From contig NZ_PXYL01000002.1 of the NCBI RefSeq assembly GCF_003012705.1, positions 372,001 through 436,000 of the forward strand: a stretch of 64,000 nucleotides of DNA. Reading direction: 5' to 3'. Of the stretch, positions 29,852 through 38,945 are shown piece after piece. This DNA comes from Pseudaminobacter soli (ex Li et al. 2025). GTDB taxonomy: Bacteria > Pseudomonadota > Alphaproteobacteria > Rhizobiales > Rhizobiaceae. Made by a program: the position numbers and the translations under genes. A model generated the notes under the pieces. The model ran no database searches, was not told the origin of the DNA, and saw nothing but the letters and a program-made list of their open reading frames with translations. The stretch's first letter is position 1. Each line of letters opens with the position of its first letter.

Positions 29852-30583
29852 TCACATCGCCCAGCCGCCGTCAATCGCGTAGGCTTGGCCGGTCGTATAG
29901 GTGGCGCCGGCGAGATAGACCGCAAGATCGGCGATCTCCTCCGGTGTGCCCAGCCGGCCCATCGGCTGGCGGGCGATGAAAGCGGCGCGCGAGGCCTCAT
30001 AGTCGCCGCCTGCGCGCATGCGGTCTTCCAGCGACGGGCTCTCCACCGTGCCGGGACAGATGGCGTTGCAGCGGATGCCCTTGCCGATGTAGTCGGCAGC
30101 GACAGCCTTGGTGAGGCCGACCACGGCGGCCTTGGTGGTCGTGTAGGCAAAGCGGTTCGGCACGCCCTTCACGCTGGAAGCGACCGAAGACATGTTGATG
30201 ATGGCGCCGCCGCCGCGCGCGATCATGCCCGGCAGCACGGCGCGGATGGTCCGCACCATGGAGCGTACGTTGAGATCGAAGGCGAAGTCGAGTTCCTCGT
30301 CCTTCACCTCGAGGATCGTGCCGGAGTGGACGAAGCCGGCGCAGTTGAAGAGCACGTCGATCTTGTTGATCTCGGAGACCAGCTGCTCGACCTCCGCATC
30401 GTTCAGCACGTCCAGCCTGCGGGCGGTGATGCGCGGCTCGCTGGTGAGTTGTTCCAGCAGGCTCTCATTGATGTCGGTGGCGACCACCTCGGCGCCGGCG
30501 CGCGCGAAGGCAAGGGCGGTGGCCCGCCCGATCCCTTGCGCCGCGGCCGTCACCAGCACCGTCTTACCCTCAAGATGTGTCAT
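29852..30583 (-). CDS. Short-chain dehydrogenase, probable 2-keto-3-deoxy-L-fuconate dehydrogenase
   Basis: 243 residues from ATG 30583; an open extension upstream overlaps the MaoC gene and is not used. The NAD-binding TAAAQGIGRA is near residue 12, followed by the acidic VVATDINE. The catalytic serine is in INMSSVASS near 130 and the YxxxK in YTTTKAA near 144. Its place between the FAH-family hydrolase and MaoC genes fits oxidation of a 2-keto-3-deoxy acid. SDRs are hard to assign by sequence, so specificity is an inference. Confidence 0.82.
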   Translation of the reverse strand: MTHLEGKTVLVTAAAQGIGRATALAFARAGAEVVATDINESLLEQLTSEPRITARRLDVLNDAEVEQLVSEINKIDVLFNCAGFVHSGTILEVKDEELDFAFDLNVRSMVRTIRAVLPGMIARGGGAIINMSSVASSVKGVPNRFAYTTTKAAVVGLTKAVAADYIGKGIRCNAICPGTVESPSLEDRMRAGGDYEASRAAFIARQPMGRLGTPEEIADLAVYLAGATYTTGQAYAIDGGWAM

Positions 30584-30611
30584 AGCCTTCGTTCCCTGAT
30601 CGGTTGTTCGC

Positions 30612-31061
30612 TCAAGCTGCCTTGCGGCGCTCGACAATGTAGATGTGTTCGGCTGCCAGCACGACCTCCTCGCGCTGGTTGATGACCTCGCAGCGCTCGA
30701 AGACGCGGCCGGCATCGACGCGCTTGGGGTCGTCTTCCTTTCTAACGATCGTGGTGCGGGTGCGGATCGTGTCGCCGATGAATACCGGGCGCACGAAGCG
30801 CAGCCGGTCATAGCCGTAGGAGAAGGCGACCGGGTTGATCACCGTCGCAGTCAACCCGATGCCGATGGAGAACACCAGCGTGCCATGGGCGATGCGTTGG
30901 CCGAAGGGCGTCGACTTCATGAACTCCGCATCCATGTGGTGCGGGAAGAAATCGCCTGTGTGCCCGGCATGGACGATGAAATCGGTCTCGGTGATCGTGC
31001 GGCCGGTGGTCAGCCGAGACTGGCCGATCTCGTAGTCCTCGAAATAGATCGTCTGTTCCAT
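30612..31061 (-). CDS. MaoC-like hot-dog-fold dehydratase/hydratase
   Basis: 149 residues, one MaoC domain. The hydratase dyad motif is in [11 protein letters not shown] near residues 34-44, followed by [10 protein letters not shown] near 53. The family hydrates enoyl-CoA or related thioesters. No CoA-dependent step belongs to the standard L-fucose route, so its presence here suggests either an extra branch or a non-CoA substrate. It starts 1 base after the Gfo/Idh/MocA stop and shares VFIGDTI with the MaoC protein at 42119-42670. Confidence 0.82.
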   Translation of the reverse strand: MEQTIYFEDYEIGQSRLTTGRTITETDFIVHAGHTGDFFPHHMDAEFMKSTPFGQRIAHGTLVFSIGIGLTATVINPVAFSYGYDRLRFVRPVFIGDTIRTRTTIVRKEDDPKRVDAGRVFERCEVINQREEVVLAAEHIYIVERRKAA

Positions 31062-31062
31062 G

Positions 31063-32136
31063 TCAGGCCCGCTTCTCGATGGGCGTCGCCGGGCTTGCGC
31101 TGGAGCGATAGGCGGCTTCCACCAGCGCCATCGTGTTCCAGGCGTCCTCGACCGAGCCTACGAGATCGGCATCCTCGCCGGAGGCGAAGCGCTGCAGATT
31201 GGCCATGCGGCCGACGAAGGCATCCGGGAACCAGGCACCCTTCAGCGGCACCGACACCCAGCCGTCGCCGCCCTTGGGATAGATCTCCAGAATGTCCGGC
31301 TCGCCGCGCGGATAGTCGAGATTGACGCCGAGTTGAAGATAGGCCGCGCCCTCGGTGCCGCAGATGCGGAACTCGCAGGCCTGGTGTGGCCGGCCGAACT
31401 TGTGATCGTGGTTGATCGACAGCGCGCAGCGTACCCGGTCGCCATAGTCGAGAATGGCGCTGGTGCGCGTTTGCGCGACATCATGCGCGGGGTGTCCGAG
31501 CGTCCTGGCATGAACCCCTTGCGGATCGCCGAGCAGCTGGCGGATGAGGTCCAGATAGTGGATCGAGTGCATGGCAATCTCGATGCGCGGCTGGCCCTTG
31601 AGGAAGGGCCAGAGCTGCCACGGCGTGTCGAGCGCCAGCCAAGCGTCGAAGTCGATCACCTCGCCGAGCCAGCCTTGTGCGATGGCATCCTTCAAGGCAA
31701 GCATCATGGGCGCAAAGCGCAGCTGGAAGTTGACGGCGGCTGTGAGCTTCTTGCGCCGGCAAATTTCAAGGATTTCTGTCGCCTGCGCCAGGTCGGCGCC
31801 CATCGGCTTCTGGATCAGCGCGACCGCTCCATCCGGCAGGGCCTCGAGCACTTCCACATGACGGCTGGGCGGCGTCGCAAGATCGAAGATGGCGTTCTCG
31901 ACTGCGGCTGCCTCGGCAAGCGAGGAATAGGCCGTGACGCCCCAGGCTGAAGCCAGCTTTTCAGCCTTCTCGCGGTCGGGGTCGAAGAGGCCGGCAATCG
32001 GAAAACCGCCCTTGCGATAGGCTGGATAGTGCGCATCGCCGACGATGGAGCCGGCGCCAAAGGTCACGATCGGGCGCGGGTTTTCAGGCAGCGGCCAGGA
32101 TTGGGCGAGGGAGGTGGGGTCGAACAGTTCAGTCAT
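31063..32136 (-). CDS. Gfo/Idh/MocA-family oxidoreductase
   Basis: 357 residues. The Rossmann motif [14 protein letters not shown] is near residue 28, and the cofactor/substrate lysine motif is IQKPMG near 109 (EKP in most relatives, with Gln here). The C-terminal domain shows [15 protein letters not shown] near 191. These enzymes oxidise or epimerise sugars with NAD(P). Here it could be the sugar dehydrogenase that makes the lactone. Its start overlaps the end of the mutarotase gene by 8 bases. Confidence 0.82.
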   Translation of the reverse strand: MTELFDPTSLAQSWPLPENPRPIVTFGAGSIVGDAHYPAYRKGGFPIAGLFDPDREKAEKLASAWGVTAYSSLAEAAAVENAIFDLATPPSRHVEVLEALPDGAVALIQKPMGADLAQATEILEICRRKKLTAAVNFQLRFAPMMLALKDAIAQGWLGEVIDFDAWLALDTPWQLWPFLKGQPRIEIAMHSIHYLDLIRQLLGDPQGVHARTLGHPAHDVAQTRTSAILDYGDRVRCALSINHDHKFGRPHQACEFRICGTEGAAYLQLGVNLDYPRGEPDILEIYPKGGDGWVSVPLKGAWFPDAFVGRMANLQRFASGEDADLVGSVEDAWNTMALVEAAYRSSASPATPIEKRA

Positions 32137-32458
32137 GGTGAAACACCTCCTCCATCATCGACCACCATTCGCCTTCCTTGCGCGTCTCGAGCGGCGATTG
32201 GCAGGGCATGCACACCGCCCACCACTCCTGCGTCGTGGGGTCCGCGGCCATCTTGGCCGCGTCGGCCGAGAAATCGGTTCCATAGTATTCCCAATAGCCG
32301 AACAGCAAGTTCTCCGGCTCCTTGAGGAAGATCGAGTAGTTGCGGATGTCGCAGGCCGAGATCATCGCCAGCACGTCGGGCCAGACGGCGGCGTGCAGGC
32401 GCTTGTATTCGGCGACCTTTTCGGGCTTCAGCCCGATCATCATACCCATTCGCTGCAT
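32129..32458 (-). CDS. L-rhamnose-mutarotase-family protein (RhaM/YiiL fold)
   Basis: 109 residues, full length for the family. The catalytic histidine H22 is in LHAAVWPD, as in E. coli RhaM, and NYSIFL near 40 is the second conserved block. It interconverts anomers of a 6-deoxysugar. Together with fuconate dehydratase, L-fucose or a similar sugar is likely. Start and end touch both neighbours (1-base overlap with the upstream dehydratase, 8-base overlap downstream). Confidence 0.85.
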   Translation of the reverse strand: MQRMGMMIGLKPEKVAEYKRLHAAVWPDVLAMISACDIRNYSIFLKEPENLLFGYWEYYGTDFSADAAKMAADPTTQEWWAVCMPCQSPLETRKEGEWWSMMEEVFHHD

Positions 32459-33573
32459 CAGGCCCTCCCGATCTCACGCGTGAATTCGGGAATGCTCATG
32501 CCGCGCACGGCGTCCCAGTCCCAGTCGATGCCGATGCCCGGCTCGCCCGGCGCGTGGGCATAACCGTCCTCGATGCGCATGCGGCTGGCGGTCAGTTCGT
32601 CGAGCTGGGGAATGTATTCGACGTATTTGCCGTTCGGCACCGCGCAGGCGAGGCTGACATGCAGCTCCATCAGGAAATGCGGGCAGACGGGGATGTCGAA
32701 GGCTTCGGCCGCATGCGCTACCTTGAGCCAGGGCGTGATGCCGCCGATGCGGCCGACATCCACCTGCACGATGGAGCAGGCACCCTTCTGCATGTATTCG
32801 CGGAAATGCCGGATCGAATAGAGCGACTCGCCAATGGCAATCGGCGTCGAAGTCGACCTATTGAGGCGAACATGACCGTCGATGTCGTCGGCCGGCAGGG
32901 GCTCCTCGATCCAAGCGAGGTCGAGTTCGGCGAGACGCGCGGCGCGCCGGATTGCCTCGTCGATGACAAATCCCTGATTGGCGTCGGTCATGATCTCGTA
33001 GCCGTCGCCCACCGCCTTGCGGACCGCCGACAGCCGGGCCAGATCCTCCGAGCCGTGCGGGCGGCCGATCTTGACCTTGGAGCCACGAAAGCCCTTGGCC
33101 TTGGCGGCAAGCGCGTCTTCCACCAGCGCCTCGGTCTCGATGTGCAGCCAGCCGCCTTCGGTGGTGTAGAGCGGGCAGCGGTCCTTGGCGCCGCCGGCGA
33201 GTTTCCAGAGCGGCAGGTCTTGTTTCTTGGCGCGCAAATCCCAGAGCGCGGTGTCGATGGCGGCCAGTGCAATCGAGGTGATGGCGCCGATGGTGGTGGC
33301 GTGGGTGGCGAATTCCAGTTCGTGCCAGATCGCCTCGATGCAGTCGGCGTCGCGGCCGACGATGCGCGGCGCCAGATGATCGGCAAGTAGCCGCATGACC
33401 GACGAGCCGCCGGTGCCGATGGTGTAGCTGTAGCCGGTGCCGACCGCGCCGTCGGCGTCGGTGATGGTGACGATGGGCGTTTCCTGGCTGACAAAGCTCT
33501 GGATGGCGTCGGTGCGCTTGACCTTGGGCACCAGGTCGACCATCCGCAGTTCGACTTTCTCGATCTTCGCCAT
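32458..33573 (-). CDS. Enolase-superfamily sugar-acid dehydratase or cycloisomerase (second MR/MLE enzyme)
   Basis: 371 residues. The KxK motif is in SKVKIGRP near residue 166. Metal ligands are in TDANQGF near 195, IEEPLPADD near 221 and GESLYS near 247. The C-terminal base is in CPHFLMELH near 298. It belongs to the mandelate racemase/muconate lactonising group but is clearly different from the fuconate dehydratase encoded at the other end of this operon. It may act on a different epimer or substrate. It follows the ATPase gene by 2 bases. Confidence 0.8.
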   Translation of the reverse strand: MAKIEKVELRMVDLVPKVKRTDAIQSFVSQETPIVTITDADGAVGTGYSYTIGTGGSSVMRLLADHLAPRIVGRDADCIEAIWHELEFATHATTIGAITSIALAAIDTALWDLRAKKQDLPLWKLAGGAKDRCPLYTTEGGWLHIETEALVEDALAAKAKGFRGSKVKIGRPHGSEDLARLSAVRKAVGDGYEIMTDANQGFVIDEAIRRAARLAELDLAWIEEPLPADDIDGHVRLNRSTSTPIAIGESLYSIRHFREYMQKGACSIVQVDVGRIGGITPWLKVAHAAEAFDIPVCPHFLMELHVSLACAVPNGKYVEYIPQLDELTASRMRIEDGYAHAPGEPGIGIDWDWDAVRGMSIPEFTREIGRA

Positions 33574-33575
33574 GA

Positions 33576-34673
33576 TCAGCCCCTGAGCGTGCGGCCGGTT
33601 TCAGCCGAGAAGAGATGAGCCTGGCTGAGATCGAAGCTCATGCCGATGCGATCCCCGGTCTTCAGCGGCTTGGGGTTCAGCATGCGCGACACCCAGTCGT
33701 GGCCGTCGAATTCGGCGAACACCAGCGTTTCGTTGCCGAGCGGCTCGGTGATCGAGACGGGAAGCTCGGCGCCGTGCACATCGGCGTCGTCGCCGGAATT
33801 GATACCGTGGCCGGTCGGGTAGAGATCGTCGGGCCTCAGGCCAAACACCACCTTCTGGCCGGCGGCGACATTGGGCTGGAACTGCCGGGGCAGCGGCAGG
33901 CTCGATCCGTTTGCGAAGCGTAGCTTGCCGTCATCTACGGTTGCCTCCTGCAGGTTCATCGGCGGCGAGCCGATGAAACCGGCCACGAAACGGGTGGCCG
34001 GGCGGCGGAACACCTCGTCCGGCGTGCCCACCTGCTCGATATGGCCGTCTCGCATGATGACGATGCGGTCGGCCAGCGTCATCGCCTCGACCTGGTCGTG
34101 GGTGACGTAGATGACGGTCGACTGCACCTTGGCATGCAGCTTCTTGATTTCGGTGCGCATCTGGGTGCGCAGCTTGGCGTCGAGGTTCGACAACGGTTCG
34201 TCGAACAGGAATACGTCGGGTTGGCGCACGATGGCGCGGCCCATGGCGACGCGCTGGCGCTGGCCGCCGGAAAGCTGCGAGGGGCGCCGTTCGAGAAGAT
34301 GATTCAGGTCGAGGATGGCGGCCGCCTCGTTGACGCGCCGCTCGATCTCGGCCTTGGGTTCGTTGGCGATCTTGAGCGAAAAGCCCATGTTCTCGCGCAC
34401 CGTCATATGCGGATAAAGCGCGTAGGACTGGAACACCATGGAGATGTTGCGCGCGCGGGGCGGCAGGTCGTTCACCGTGCGGCCGCCGATCTCGATGGCG
34501 CCGTCTGAAATGTCCTCCAGGCCCGCGATCATGCGCAGCGTCGTCGACTTGCCGCAGCCGGACGGCCCGACCAGCGCAATGAACTCGCGGTCGGCCACGT
34601 CGAGATCGATGCCATGCACGATCTCCAGATTGTCGTAGCGCTTGACCAGCTTTTTCAGGGATACGGTTGCCAT
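33576..34673 (-). CDS. Sugar ABC transporter ATP-binding protein (UgpC/MalK type)
   Basis: 365 residues from ATG 34673; a longer open frame to 34889 lies in the permease gene. Walker A GPSGCGKST, signature LSGGQRQRVAMGRAI, Walker B DEPLSNLDAKLR and the switch histidine YVTHD are present. A C-terminal MalK-type regulatory domain (about 240-365) includes FGLRPDDL. It energises the permeases encoded just upstream, with a gap of 2 bases. It probably imports a monosaccharide or oligosaccharide. Confidence 0.92.
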   Translation of the reverse strand: MATVSLKKLVKRYDNLEIVHGIDLDVADREFIALVGPSGCGKSTTLRMIAGLEDISDGAIEIGGRTVNDLPPRARNISMVFQSYALYPHMTVRENMGFSLKIANEPKAEIERRVNEAAAILDLNHLLERRPSQLSGGQRQRVAMGRAIVRQPDVFLFDEPLSNLDAKLRTQMRTEIKKLHAKVQSTVIYVTHDQVEAMTLADRIVIMRDGHIEQVGTPDEVFRRPATRFVAGFIGSPPMNLQEATVDDGKLRFANGSSLPLPRQFQPNVAAGQKVVFGLRPDDLYPTGHGINSGDDADVHGAELPVSITEPLGNETLVFAEFDGHDWVSRMLNPKPLKTGDRIGMSFDLSQAHLFSAETGRTLRG

Positions 34674-34675
34674 TG

Positions 34676-35545
34676 TCAGCCTTTCACCGCGCCCGAGGTG
34701 AGGCCGGAAACGAGGTGTTTTTGCACTATGAAGGTGAGGGTGAGGGCCGGGATGATCATCACTACGGCCAGCGCGCACATGCCGCGCCAGTCGATGGTGA
34801 ACTCGGCCGTGTAATCGAGCAGGCCGACCGGCAGCGTCTTCGAGTTCACCGAGCGGGTGAGCTGCGAGGCGAGCGCGAATTCGTTCCACGAGGTCAGGAA
34901 GGCGAAGATGCCGGCCGATGCGATGCCGGGGCCGGCGAGCGGAAACTCCACCTGCCAGAAGGCCTGCCAGCGCGTGCAGCCGTCGATCTGTGCGGCTTCA
35001 GCAAGATCCTTTGGCACCTGCCGGAAGAAGCCGTCGATCAGCCAGATGGTGAAGGGCACGTTGAGTGCCACATAGGCCATGATCAGCCCGAAATGGGTGT
35101 CGATGATGCCGAGCCGTGCGTAGACGAAGAAAAGCGGCAGCGACAGGGCAATCCCGGGCACGGTGCGCGTCAGCATTAAGCCAAGGAACAGGCCCGACTT
35201 GCCGCGAAAGCGATAGCGCGCGAAGGCGTAACCGCCGGCCATGCCGACAGCAATCGCGACCACCGTGGAGGTGACGGAGATGATGAGCGAATTGCGGAAA
35301 TATTCCAGCACCGGGATGCCGCCTTTGCCGACGCCGCTGAACATCGCGACATAGGCGTCCAAGGACAGTTCCTGCGGTATCCACGCCGGTGGCTTCGCCA
35401 TGATCTCGACCGTCGGGCGTAGCGACGACAGCACTATCCAGAGGCCCGGCATGCAGATGATCGTCATGGCCGCGAACAGGCCAGCCGCGTGGGCGAGCTT
35501 GAGCAGGCGGCGCTTCAGGCGATGGGAGGCGTTTTCGTCTCGCAT
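34676..35545 (-). CDS. Sugar ABC transporter permease, MalG-like
   Basis: 289 residues from ATG 35545, 2 bases after the other permease gene. It has six membrane segments and the ATPase-contact loop AAQIDGCTRWQAFWQVEFPLA near 195, typical of the MalG side. The C-terminus AVKG is normal for the group. It forms a heterodimer with the MalF-like subunit. Confidence 0.92.
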   Translation of the reverse strand: MRDENASHRLKRRLLKLAHAAGLFAAMTIICMPGLWIVLSSLRPTVEIMAKPPAWIPQELSLDAYVAMFSGVGKGGIPVLEYFRNSLIISVTSTVVAIAVGMAGGYAFARYRFRGKSGLFLGLMLTRTVPGIALSLPLFFVYARLGIIDTHFGLIMAYVALNVPFTIWLIDGFFRQVPKDLAEAAQIDGCTRWQAFWQVEFPLAGPGIASAGIFAFLTSWNEFALASQLTRSVNSKTLPVGLLDYTAEFTIDWRGMCALAVVMIIPALTLTFIVQKHLVSGLTSGAVKG

Positions 35546-35547
35546 GC

Positions 35548-36486
35548 TTACCACTCCGCACCGATCTGAGTGCGCGCCGCGGCGAGCTTGCGGAAGAAAT
35601 AGACGGTGAAGAGGATCGACAGCAGGATCGACACATAGGCCATCGCATTGGCCAGACCCATCTTTGCGTCCGAATAGGCGGTGCGCGAGATCAGCGTCCA
35701 CAACAGTTCGGTGCGCTTGGCCGGGCCGCCATCGGTCATGATCTTGACGATGTCATAGGCGCGCGCGACGTCGAGCGAGCGGATCGTCATGGCGATATAG
35801 GCGAAGGGCATTATGAAGGGCCAGGTTACATAGCGGAAGGTCTGCCATGGCGTGCAGCCGTCGACGCGCGCGGCCTCCAGCGGCTCCTTGGGCATGGCGA
35901 GCAGGCCAGCCAGGATGAGGATGGCAAAGACCGCAGTGGCCGACCAGATCTCGGCGACGAGGATGGCGATGAAGGCAAGGTGCCCTTCGATCAGCCAAGG
36001 AATGGCAGTCCCGGTGATGCCGAGCGCCTGCAGAGCATTGTTCACCAGGCCGATATTGTCGTTGAACATGAACTTGAACTGGAAACCGACGAGGATCGGC
36101 GAGAACATCATCGGAAACATCAAAAGCGTGCGCAGGATGCGCTGACCGCGCGTCGCCTTTTCCACCATCAGCGCAAGGCCCAGGCCAAGCAACATTTCGA
36201 GGTTGAGCGCGACTGTCAGCAGAAGCACGGTGCGGCCGAAAGCGGCCCAGAAATCCCAGTCGGCCAAAAGATTGGCGTAGTTGCGCAAGCCGATGAAGAC
36301 GAAGAAGGTCTCCGGCTTGGTCAGGCGGAATGGCGTGAAGCTCGAATAGAGCGAAAGGCAAAGCGGCACGATTACCACCGCCGCCAGCACGACGATCGCC
36401 GGCATGAGCAGAAGCACCGGCGCGGGCAGGCGCGGGAGCCTTATCGATCTCTGTTCCAGAATTTCTTCTCTGGCGGTGGCGCTCAT
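35548..36486 (-). CDS. Sugar ABC transporter permease, MalF-like
   Basis: 312 residues. The first membrane helix is at about 25-48 (VLLLMPAIVVLAAVVIVPL) and the contact loop EAARVDGCTPWQTFRYVTWP is near 208. It is preceded by a 125-base spacer with two hairpins after the solute-binding gene. It is the first permease gene of the operon. Confidence 0.92.
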   Translation of the reverse strand: MSATAREEILEQRSIRLPRLPAPVLLLMPAIVVLAAVVIVPLCLSLYSSFTPFRLTKPETFFVFIGLRNYANLLADWDFWAAFGRTVLLLTVALNLEMLLGLGLALMVEKATRGQRILRTLLMFPMMFSPILVGFQFKFMFNDNIGLVNNALQALGITGTAIPWLIEGHLAFIAILVAEIWSATAVFAILILAGLLAMPKEPLEAARVDGCTPWQTFRYVTWPFIMPFAYIAMTIRSLDVARAYDIVKIMTDGGPAKRTELLWTLISRTAYSDAKMGLANAMAYVSILLSILFTVYFFRKLAAARTQIGAEW

Positions 36487-36547
36487 CGGGCGACCTTCCG
36501 TCTTTCCATGCGACTTTTGAAGGGGGCGGGTGCAAACGCCCCGTCTG

Positions 36548-36571
36548 TTCTCCCCGCCGGAGCGGGGAGAA
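36548..36571 (-). other. Hairpin between solute-binding protein and permease genes
   Basis: TTCTCCCCGC, CGGA, GCGGGGAGAA: a 10-bp stem. A second stem CAGCAGCCA/TGGCTGCTG stands next to it near 36584-36602. They follow the binding-protein stop codon, lack a U-tract and probably protect that part of the mRNA. The first palindrome also looks like a REP-type repeat common in rhizobia. Confidence 0.6.
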
Positions 36572-36611
36572 GGTTTTGGGCATCAGCAGCCACTGGCTGC
36601 TGGCTTATGCC

Positions 36612-37931
36612 TTAAAGCTTGCCGGCTTCCTGAAGGATGCCAGTCGCCTTCGCGGCAGCATCGTCAAGCGCCTGCTTGGAGGTCTTGTCGCCGAGGATGG
36701 CGGCCTGAAGCTCGGGATAGACGGCGTTCGAGATCTCGATCCACTCGGCGGTCTGCGGCACCGGGAAGGCGTGCTGCGCTGCTTCCTGGAAGGCCTGCAG
36801 GACCTCGGTCTTGTACGGATCGGCCTTGGCCTGCTCGATGTCCCATTCCCAAACGGCGGTGCGGGTGGGCAGCGGACCATTCGCAGCTTCCAGCTTCTGG
36901 CTGTCCTCGTTAGTCAGCCACCACACCAGCGAAGCGGCAGCTTCCTTGTTGGCGCAGTTCTCGGTGACCGAGAAGCCGTGGTGACCTGACCAGCCGGTGC
37001 GCGTGCCCGAAGAACCCTTCGGCTGCACCTTCACGCCGACATTGCCAGCCACCTTGGACGACTTCGGATCGTTGAAGAAGGAAGCCCAGCCCGGCCAGTC
37101 AAGGTTGAGCGCCACGGTGCCCGAGGCAAAGCCCTGGCCGAGATCGTCCCAGAGATAGTTGGTGGTGCCGGCCGGAACGGCCTTGGCCTTGTAGAGGTTG
37201 ACGAACCAGTCGAGCGCGCGGACGCCGGCTTCGGAGTTGAAGGCGGGCTTGCCGTCCTTGTCGAGATATTCGCCGCCCTCGGCCACCAGCATTTCGTAGA
37301 AGCGGCCGTTGATGGCTTCTTCCTTGCCGGCGTACTGGGTGCCGTAGAAGTCTGGCGGATTGGCGAAGAACTCGGCCTGCTTGGCCACCTCGTCCCAGGT
37401 GTCCGGCGGTGTCAGATCCTCGCCGTACTTCTCCTTGTAGGCCTTCTTCTTGGCCTCGTCCTGATAGAGGCTCTTCTGGTAGTAGAGCGCGGAAACGTCG
37501 AACTGGGCGCGCGGCAGCATCACCAGCTTGCCGTCGAGCGTGGAGGCCTTGATGTTGGCCTGGACGAAGGCGTCGATCTCTTCCTTGGGCAGGAGCTTCG
37601 ACAGGTCGGTATAGATGCCGGGATATTGCGGCGCGAAGGACGAGTGGTTGGAGCCCACGCACCAGGTCACGCTGCCCGAGGCGATGTCCGACTTGATTTC
37701 CTTGTCGAGCTCGAAGTGATTTTTCTTCGACAGCACGTTCACTTTTGCGCCGGTCAGCTTCTCCCATTCGCCGATGCGGGTGTAAAGTGCCTCATATTGC
37801 TGGCCGCCTATCAGCTTGGCGTCGATGGTGACGCCTTCGAACTTTCCGGGCAGGTCCGCGGCGAGAGCGGCGCTCGAGCCGACGGCGATCAATAGAACTC
37901 CGGCCGAGACGCCGGAAAGCAATCTGTTCAT
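36612..37931 (-). CDS. Sugar ABC transporter solute-binding protein
   Basis: 439 residues from ATG 37931 behind GGAGGGAGGAAGGAT. A Sec signal peptide covers residues 1-24, ending ALA. The mature part has the family 1 (MalE-like) binding fold, with VTIDAKLIGGQQYEAL as first strand and LDWPGWASFFND in the second lobe. It is first in the roughly 10-kb minus operon and is divergent from the IclR regulator. Confidence 0.92.
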   Translation of the reverse strand: MNRLLSGVSAGVLLIAVGSSAALAADLPGKFEGVTIDAKLIGGQQYEALYTRIGEWEKLTGAKVNVLSKKNHFELDKEIKSDIASGSVTWCVGSNHSSFAPQYPGIYTDLSKLLPKEEIDAFVQANIKASTLDGKLVMLPRAQFDVSALYYQKSLYQDEAKKKAYKEKYGEDLTPPDTWDEVAKQAEFFANPPDFYGTQYAGKEEAINGRFYEMLVAEGGEYLDKDGKPAFNSEAGVRALDWFVNLYKAKAVPAGTTNYLWDDLGQGFASGTVALNLDWPGWASFFNDPKSSKVAGNVGVKVQPKGSSGTRTGWSGHHGFSVTENCANKEAAASLVWWLTNEDSQKLEAANGPLPTRTAVWEWDIEQAKADPYKTEVLQAFQEAAQHAFPVPQTAEWIEISNAVYPELQAAILGDKTSKQALDDAAAKATGILQEAGKL

Positions 37932-37969
37932 ATCCTTCCTCCCTCCAAACGGCGCGCAAGCGCCGCATG

Positions 37970-37989
37970 AGCGCTCATAAGTGAGCGCT
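37970..37989. promoter_or_regulatory. Palindrome, candidate IclR operator
   Basis: AGCGCTCA, TAAG, TGAGCGCT: a perfect 8-bp-arm palindrome in the divergent promoter, 39 bases from the binding-protein start and about 108 bases from the IclR start. Position and symmetry fit the binding site of the IclR protein encoded beside it. Confidence 0.5.
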
Positions 37990-38096
37990 TCATTCATATA
38001 AGAAAAGCAAATTCATGGGCAGGTCAAGTTGAAACTTCTTCCTTCGTTCTGGCTTTATGCGTATATGCAAGGAGTAATTCACTGGAGGATTTTTCC

Positions 38097-38882
38097 TTGG
38101 AGGACGAGGAGACAGATCGCTACCGTGCGCCGGCGCTCGACAAGGGGCTGGACATTCTGGAGCTGTTGTCCGGGGTGGATGGTGGGCTGACGCAGGCCGA
38201 GATCGCCAAGAAGCTCGACCGCAGCCCGAACGAATTCTACCGGATGCTCGACCGGCTGGTGCGGCGTGGCTACGTCACCAAGATCGACGGCGATCGCTAT
38301 TCGCTGACCTTGAAACTGTTCGGCCTGGCGCAGTTGCACGCGCCGGTGCGGCGACTGGTGTCCTATGCCACGCCGCTGATGCGGGAACTCGCCGAAACCT
38401 CCTGCCAGGCCAACCAGCTTGCGGTGTTCGACCGGGGCGCTGCCGTGGTCATCGCGCAGCAGGAAGCGCCGGGTTACTGGGGCATTTCCATTCGCGTCGG
38501 CTCGCATATCAGCTTGTTCGATACCGGTTCCGGTCACGTGCTGCTGGCCTTCCGCTCGCCGGAGGAGCGAAAGATGATGATTGCCGAGAGCAGCCGCAGC
38601 ACCGAGCAACCGGTCTTGAATGATGACTTCTTCAAGCGGCTCGACCTGATCCGCGAGCGCGGCTACGAGATGATGAGCAGCATGCAGACGGCGGGCGTCT
38701 ACAACCTTTCGGCGCCCGTGATCGGGCCCGACGGCAAGGCCATTGCGGCGTTGACCGTGCCCTACATCACGCTCGTCAACACCCCGCACGCGCCGGACAT
38801 CACGCGCACCATCGAGCTTTTGCGCGCGACCACCGGCAAGCTGTCGCTGCTCGCCGGATCGGACGTTCGCCCGCAGGAGTGA
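38097..38882 (+). CDS. IclR-family transcriptional regulator
   Basis: 261 residues with a TTG start behind TGGAGG. The winged helix-turn-helix is at about residues 12-70 (LDKGLDILELLS, LTQAEIAKKLDRSPNEFYRML). The effector domain follows from about 85 to 255. It stands between the sugar operon on the minus strand and the lactonase gene downstream, and so probably controls both in response to the sugar or an acid intermediate. Confidence 0.88.
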   Translation: MEDEETDRYRAPALDKGLDILELLSGVDGGLTQAEIAKKLDRSPNEFYRMLDRLVRRGYVTKIDGDRYSLTLKLFGLAQLHAPVRRLVSYATPLMRELAETSCQANQLAVFDRGAAVVIAQQEAPGYWGISIRVGSHISLFDTGSGHVLLAFRSPEERKMMIAESSRSTEQPVLNDDFFKRLDLIRERGYEMMSSMQTAGVYNLSAPVIGPDGKAIAALTVPYITLVNTPHAPDITRTIELLRATTGKLSLLAGSDVRPQE

Positions 38883-38945
38883 TTCGTATTTGAAGATATG
38901 ATTCCCTTGCGAGAGCCCGCGAGGGGAGGCGAAGGAGGAGCGCCC

